Source of the DNA: an uncultured Spongiibacteraceae bacterium
GTDB taxonomy: Bacteria; Pseudomonadota; Gammaproteobacteria; Pseudomonadales; Dasaniaceae
Length of the DNA: 8,144 bases
NCBI GenBank assembly: GCA_937969395.1
Contig: CALBVI010000477.1
Span: 1-8,144, forward strand
Direction of reading: 5' to 3'
Made by a program: the position numbers and the translations under genes. The notes under the pieces were generated by a model. It ran no database searches. It was not told the DNA's origin and worked only from the letters and a program-made list of their open reading frames with translations. Of this stretch, positions 5,373 through 8,144 are shown in pieces (position 1 is the stretch's first letter; each line of letters opens with the position of its first letter).

Positions 5373-7463
5373 TTATGCCGCCAAATTTTCAGTTAGGGAT
5401 TGCGGTAAAACCACAGAAATTTTGGTATTGACTCCGCGCCGACTACCTACTTTAATTTTTCCCTGTAATGATTTTACTTTTTCCTTAATCACATCCATAC
5501 CGACGCCTCGACCAGCATCACTGGTTACCGAACCAGCGGTAGAAAATCCTGGATGAAAAATGAGTGGCAATAACTTTTTATAATCCCATGAGTTGACTTC
5601 TACAGCCGACCAACGGCCCATGGCTAATGCCTTGGATCGAATAGCTTCGTAATCAATACCCTGACCATCATCCTTGACAGATAATTCTAATGAACCATCA
5701 ACTAATTTTTTAAGGCTAAGATCAATATAGCCACGTTCTAATTTATCTTCGGCAAGCCGCGTCTGCGGATCCTCAATACCATGAACAACAGCATTACGTA
5801 TGCATTGAATGACAACATCATTGACGACCTTTGCGACCTCTCTAGGTAAATCAATATCAAAACCACTGACGACAAGGTCTACTTTTTTTCCCATACGCTC
5901 TGATACTGTTTTCACCAAAGCATGCCACTGATCATGCTCCCGATAACCTCCGGTAGCAGTATCATTAAACGACAACTCCGATGAAAAAGCCGTGAGCTTG
6001 TTGACCAGCGAACGGGTCAACTCCGTATGGCGAATTAAGCTTTCAAACTCAACAACAAGTGGTAAAAAGTCATCTCCGGTTAATTCACGGCTATCTTTAA
6101 GCTTAGCAATGCTATCTTCTAGCTCATGGGCTAGGCTTTCAAAACCTGAGAGCCCAACAGTCGTTGCTTCACCCTTAAAAGAATGAATCTCTCTTGCTAT
6201 TTGATTTAACTTATCTTTTAGCGATGCATTCGATTTTGCCGGTTTTTTCAGCAACTCATTAACTCGATCATAAGACTTAAAGCTATTATCGAGGAAGATT
6301 TTCATTGTTTGTGGGTTTATATGCAAAATCTCGGTCAGTACTTCCATTTGCTTTTGACTTTGTTGACGCGAGTACTCCAGCTCTTTGGTTAAAGTGACTT
6401 CTTTACTAATATCTTTAACCGTTACCAAAATATCTTTTACTTTATTATCTTGATAAACACGGGTGAAATTAAAACTGAAATACTTTTCAACATAAGCGGC
6501 ATCATCACCGGAAATATTGACTTGGATCTCTCGCAGTGGATTCAAGTCAACAATAAGCTCACTATTTATATCATCACGATATAGTAAGCGAATAAACCGC
6601 TGAGCGGTTTCTACATCCTTAGCAGTTACTGTTTTTTCCAATACTTGTGAGAATGACAAGCCTGAAAACTCATTCAAGCCAAACATAGATGACATTTTTT
6701 TTGAATATTGAGAACCGATATTGAGATTTTCGTCGAGTAGAAACAAGCCTTCATTAACGGTATCTAATATTTCAACCGTCTCCTGTCTTGCGGACTCTAG
6801 CTTCTCATCACTCTCACGCAATTGCTTCAAAAAATGAAACATAATGATAAAGAAGTTAACTATTGCTAACAAAATACCAATGGTTTGAATCAAGCGAAGC
6901 AAAGTAGCCTTCGAAGAAGCTACATTTTCCAATGCGCCGGTTAAAGCATTCATTAAAAACAATAACTCCAAATTATTACTCTCGGCATATTGAAGCGCCG
7001 CAGGTAATACTGACACTAGCTCTTCTGGTGTCTTAACCGCCAAAACACTATCCAACTGATATTTATAATCTACCCAAATTGCTTCTGCCTGACTTATCGC
7101 CTCTCGCCCCTCAGCATCATCAACTCTTGGTAAAGTTATATCTGTACCATCACCAGCAATGGTAGCAGTACCATTCGAAAATGCCTTTAATGTTAAATCA
7201 AACAATCCAACCGTCGATTTTAGTTCGTCTAAGGCTTGCTGCTGCTTTTCAGCATCGTTTAAATAATAATTAATATTAACTAAACTCTTAACCATTCTCT
7301 GAGAAAGCATTCGCTGCCTACCCGCTAAATTGATTCCGCTAGCATCTTCTGATATTTCGAATGAAATATAAAAGTTCATAATCAAAACAGAAGCATCGAG
7401 TAACAAAAATAAAGCTATAGAAACAACAATACTTTTATATTTACCAAAAAAATTTATTAACAC
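5373..7463 (-). CDS. Membrane-bound CheA-like histidine kinase with PilJ/NarX-type sensor region, PAS and Hpt
   Basis: This 696-residue kinase has two membrane helices (about 10-34 and 188-212) flanking a periplasmic helical region of about 150 residues. That region opens with NLAGRQRMLSQRM (45-57), the hallmark of the PilJ/NarX-type N-terminal domain. A PAS-like domain follows at about 225-352 (VNEGLFLLDENLNI). An Hpt domain spans about 375-480, with phospho-accepting His427 in IHSFKGEATTVGL, like the CheA H-box. The CheA-type ATPase domain spans about 510-690: N-box CIRNAVVHGIEDP (554-566), DDGQGID (598-604), and FHPGFSTAG plus GRGVGMDVI (636-659). The protein stops just after LPQSL, so the CheW-like receptor-coupling domain of CheA is absent, and there is no HisKA domain or HAMP linker. 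The start is GTG with GGAG six bases upstream. Directly downstream lie cheY- and cheX-like genes. The signal is unknown; nitrate is a hypothesis based on the NarX-like motif and the neighbouring transporter. Confidence 0.9.
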   Translation of the reverse strand: MLINFFGKYKSIVVSIALFLLLDASVLIMNFYISFEISEDASGINLAGRQRMLSQRMVKSLVNINYYLNDAEKQQQALDELKSTVGLFDLTLKAFSNGTATIAGDGTDITLPRVDDAEGREAISQAEAIWVDYKYQLDSVLAVKTPEELVSVLPAALQYAESNNLELLFLMNALTGALENVASSKATLLRLIQTIGILLAIVNFFIIMFHFLKQLRESDEKLESARQETVEILDTVNEGLFLLDENLNIGSQYSKKMSSMFGLNEFSGLSFSQVLEKTVTAKDVETAQRFIRLLYRDDINSELIVDLNPLREIQVNISGDDAAYVEKYFSFNFTRVYQDNKVKDILVTVKDISKEVTLTKELEYSRQQSQKQMEVLTEILHINPQTMKIFLDNSFKSYDRVNELLKKPAKSNASLKDKLNQIAREIHSFKGEATTVGLSGFESLAHELEDSIAKLKDSRELTGDDFLPLVVEFESLIRHTELTRSLVNKLTAFSSELSFNDTATGGYREHDQWHALVKTVSERMGKKVDLVVSGFDIDLPREVAKVVNDVVIQCIRNAVVHGIEDPQTRLAEDKLERGYIDLSLKKLVDGSLELSVKDDGQGIDYEAIRSKALAMGRWSAVEVNSWDYKKLLPLIFHPGFSTAGSVTSDAGRGVGMDVIKEKVKSLQGKIKVGSRRGVNTKISVVLPQSLTENLAA

Positions 7464-7469
7464 CTATAT

Positions 7470-7473
7470 CTCC
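7470..7473 (-). promoter_or_regulatory. Ribosome-binding site of the kinase gene, supports its GTG start
   Basis: On the minus strand GGAG is followed by ATATAG and then GTG (7463-7461), a six-base spacing. The next Met in frame (residue 29) would cut into the first membrane helix, so the GTG is preferred. Confidence 0.7.
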
Positions 7474-7501
7474 AGAAGCTTATTAAGCACTAGAGCTGAA
7501 G

Positions 7502-7517
7502 AGCAAAGTTTAAGCCA
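7502..7517 (-). promoter_or_regulatory. Candidate sigma-54 (-24/-12) promoter for the kinase-CheY-CheX module
   Basis: Read on the minus strand, TGGCTTAAACTTTGCT matches the RpoN pattern TGGCACG-N4-TTGCW. It has TGGC at the -24 element, TTGCT at the -12 element and the exact GG-to-GC spacing. The three mismatches are in the less conserved ACG part. The predicted start site is near 7491, giving a leader of about 28 bases that includes the GGAG site at 7473-7470. No better sigma-70 promoter is evident in the same stretch. Motif and spacing are seen directly; use by RpoN is inferred and would need an activator protein. Confidence 0.5.
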
Positions 7518-7609
7518 AATATTTTTTCTATTGCCGGATTGATAGTTAACTGTGAAAGCCATCAAACTTTGTTTAATTAAAACTGATTTCTCGTCTTAAA
7601 TTTCGAAAA

Positions 7610-7629
7610 TAAGATGTTCCTGTATCTTA
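7610..7629. promoter_or_regulatory. 20-bp inverted repeat upstream of the candidate sigma-54 promoter
   Basis: TAAGAT (7610-7615) and ATCTTA (7624-7629) form a perfect 6-bp dyad with an 8-base spacer. The centre lies about 130 bases upstream of the predicted start site, a usual distance for an enhancer-binding activator of sigma-54. It does not match the NtrC consensus as I know it, and short AT-rich dyads also occur by chance. Confidence 0.25.
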
Positions 7630-7823
7630 CAAAACGCAGTTTATTGTGCGTAGAACAACTATTATTTTGAGGAGAGGCTCTTTTTTAGGGCGTGGTGTGG
7701 AATTATATGAACCATAATGCATCATGAGCGACAGACACCCCACAGGACAATCGATTAATTATCGAACAGGGCTTATGAATATAGCGAAGCTATGAGGAAA
7801 ACGTGTTTATTTTTTAGATTGTA
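7630..7823. other. Intergenic patch with small palindromes, no confirmed gene
   Basis: This stretch lies between the fmdB-like stop and the kinase upstream region. It has several short dyads: CATAATGCATCATG (7713-7726, one mismatched pair), TCGAT-TAATT-ATCGA (7751-7765) and ATAGC-GAA-GCTAT (7781-7793). The last might form a weak terminator for the fmdB-like gene on the minus strand, but no T-run follows it. A 23-codon frame on the + strand (7724-7795, starting MSDRHPTGQSINY) has no ribosome-binding site and is not called. The patch is richer in G and C than its flanks and could be a remnant of a repeat or inserted element; I cannot identify it. Confidence 0.35.
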
Positions 7824-8144
7824 TTAATGGCTAATCATCCACGGCCGCTGTGAAGGAAATATCTTACTGCCATCGGCCAAAAATATTGCCTTACCTTTTC
7901 TTTTATTCTCCAGCTCAGTACTACAACAGCTGCCATGTTTTTTATCGCGGCTTTCGACCGTCGATTTTATCGGTTCATGTTGATTACGCTCATTAATACT
8001 ATGAGCTTTGCGGTTAGTATCCGACATCGCAAGCACTTCGGGTGGCATGATAATTATTCGCCCTGAAGCCATTTTGCACGTTGGGCACGGCTGTGGACTC
8101 GAGTGATTTTCCATCGCGACTAATTCATGAAATAAACCATGTTC
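7824..8144 (-). CDS. fmdB: FmdB-family zinc-ribbon protein, 5'-truncated by window edge
   Basis: This is the C-terminal 106 residues of a small zinc-ribbon protein. The reading frame stays open to the window edge (EHGLFHELVA precedes the ATG at 8114), so that ATG is internal. Family features are EHGLFHELVAM, the CPTC knuckle (the second half of the ribbon; the first Cys pair lies outside), the SDTNRKAHSINERNQHEP segment, a CC pair (HGSCCS) and the C-terminal box LADGSKIFPSQRPWMISH. I recall this box from FmdB proteins encoded next to formamidase/acetamidase genes. FmdB was proposed as a regulator of amide use in Methylophilus; its exact biochemical role is not settled. Gene order predicts fmdA or an amide transporter just beyond the right edge. 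Only about 5-12 residues seem to be missing. Confidence 0.82.
   Translation of the reverse strand, partial: EHGLFHELVAMENHSSPQPCPTCKMASGRIIIMPPEVLAMSDTNRKAHSINERNQHEPIKSTVESRDKKHGSCCSTELENKRKGKAIFLADGSKIFPSQRPWMISH

Noticed and set aside
5063..5431. 122-residue open frame on the plus strand
   Set aside because: It is antisense to the cheY-like gene and the kinase end, whose family motifs are unambiguous.
5992..6186. 64-residue open frame on the plus strand
   Set aside because: It is antisense to the Hpt domain coding region and has no supporting features.
7535..7570. Sigma-70-like promoter (TTGATG with a TATCAA box) on the minus strand
   Set aside because: The spacer is only about 15 bases and the boxes are weak; the sigma-54 match just downstream is better.
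7824..8114. ATG at 8114 as the start of the last minus-strand gene
   Set aside because: The frame continues to the edge as EHGLFHELVA, which fits the FmdB N-terminal region; the ATG is internal.
1..8144. CRISPR array, tRNA, rRNA or complete insertion sequence
   Set aside because: No regularly spaced repeats, tRNA-like folds, rRNA stretches or transposase motifs were seen on either strand.

Overview
The window looks like a nitrogen-acquisition region from a moderately AT-rich marine-type gammaproteobacterium. This placement is an impression from codon use, the proteobacterial form of the nitrate permease, the alginate-export-type porin and the CheA/CheX-like signalling genes; no marker gene is present, so the genus is left open.

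Left half (+ strand, 1-4084): the 3' part of nrtA (nitrate-binding protein, cut by the window edge), nrtB (permease), a single-domain NrtC/NrtD-type ATPase, and an outer-membrane beta-barrel porin of the alginate-export-like family. The spacings (66, 73 and 47 bases) and common strand suggest one operon that takes nitrate (or nitrite/cyanate) from the outer membrane to the cytoplasm. A 10-bp hairpin with the nrtA stop codon in its loop separates nrtA from nrtB. The nrtB start is odd: the good ribosome-binding site serves a 5-codon mini-ORF that ends in an ATGA overlap with the nrtB start. A 16-bp perfect hairpin with a GCAA loop follows the porin and probably ends the operon. About 400 bases without a recognisable gene come next.

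Right half (- strand, 4554-7463, read right to left): a tight three-gene signalling module. It consists of a membrane-bound, CheA-like histidine kinase (PilJ/NarX-type N-terminal sensor region, PAS-like domain, Hpt domain with the phospho-accepting His, CheA-type ATPase domain, but no CheW-like domain), a stand-alone CheY-like receiver, and a CheX-like CheY-P phosphatase with its E-x-x-N active-site pair. Gaps are 2 bases and then an 8-base overlap. A good match to a sigma-54 (-24/-12) promoter sits just upstream of the kinase, placing a start site about 28 bases before its GTG start codon.

Right edge (- strand, 7824-8144): the 3' part of an FmdB-family zinc-ribbon gene, which in other bacteria lies next to formamidase/acetamidase genes. 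Nitrate uptake on one side, probable amide use on the other and a sigma-54 promoter in the middle suggest, by inference, that the kinase-CheY-CheX module is a nitrogen-related phosphorelay. Its signal and its output are unknown, and it is the best candidate here for an undescribed system.
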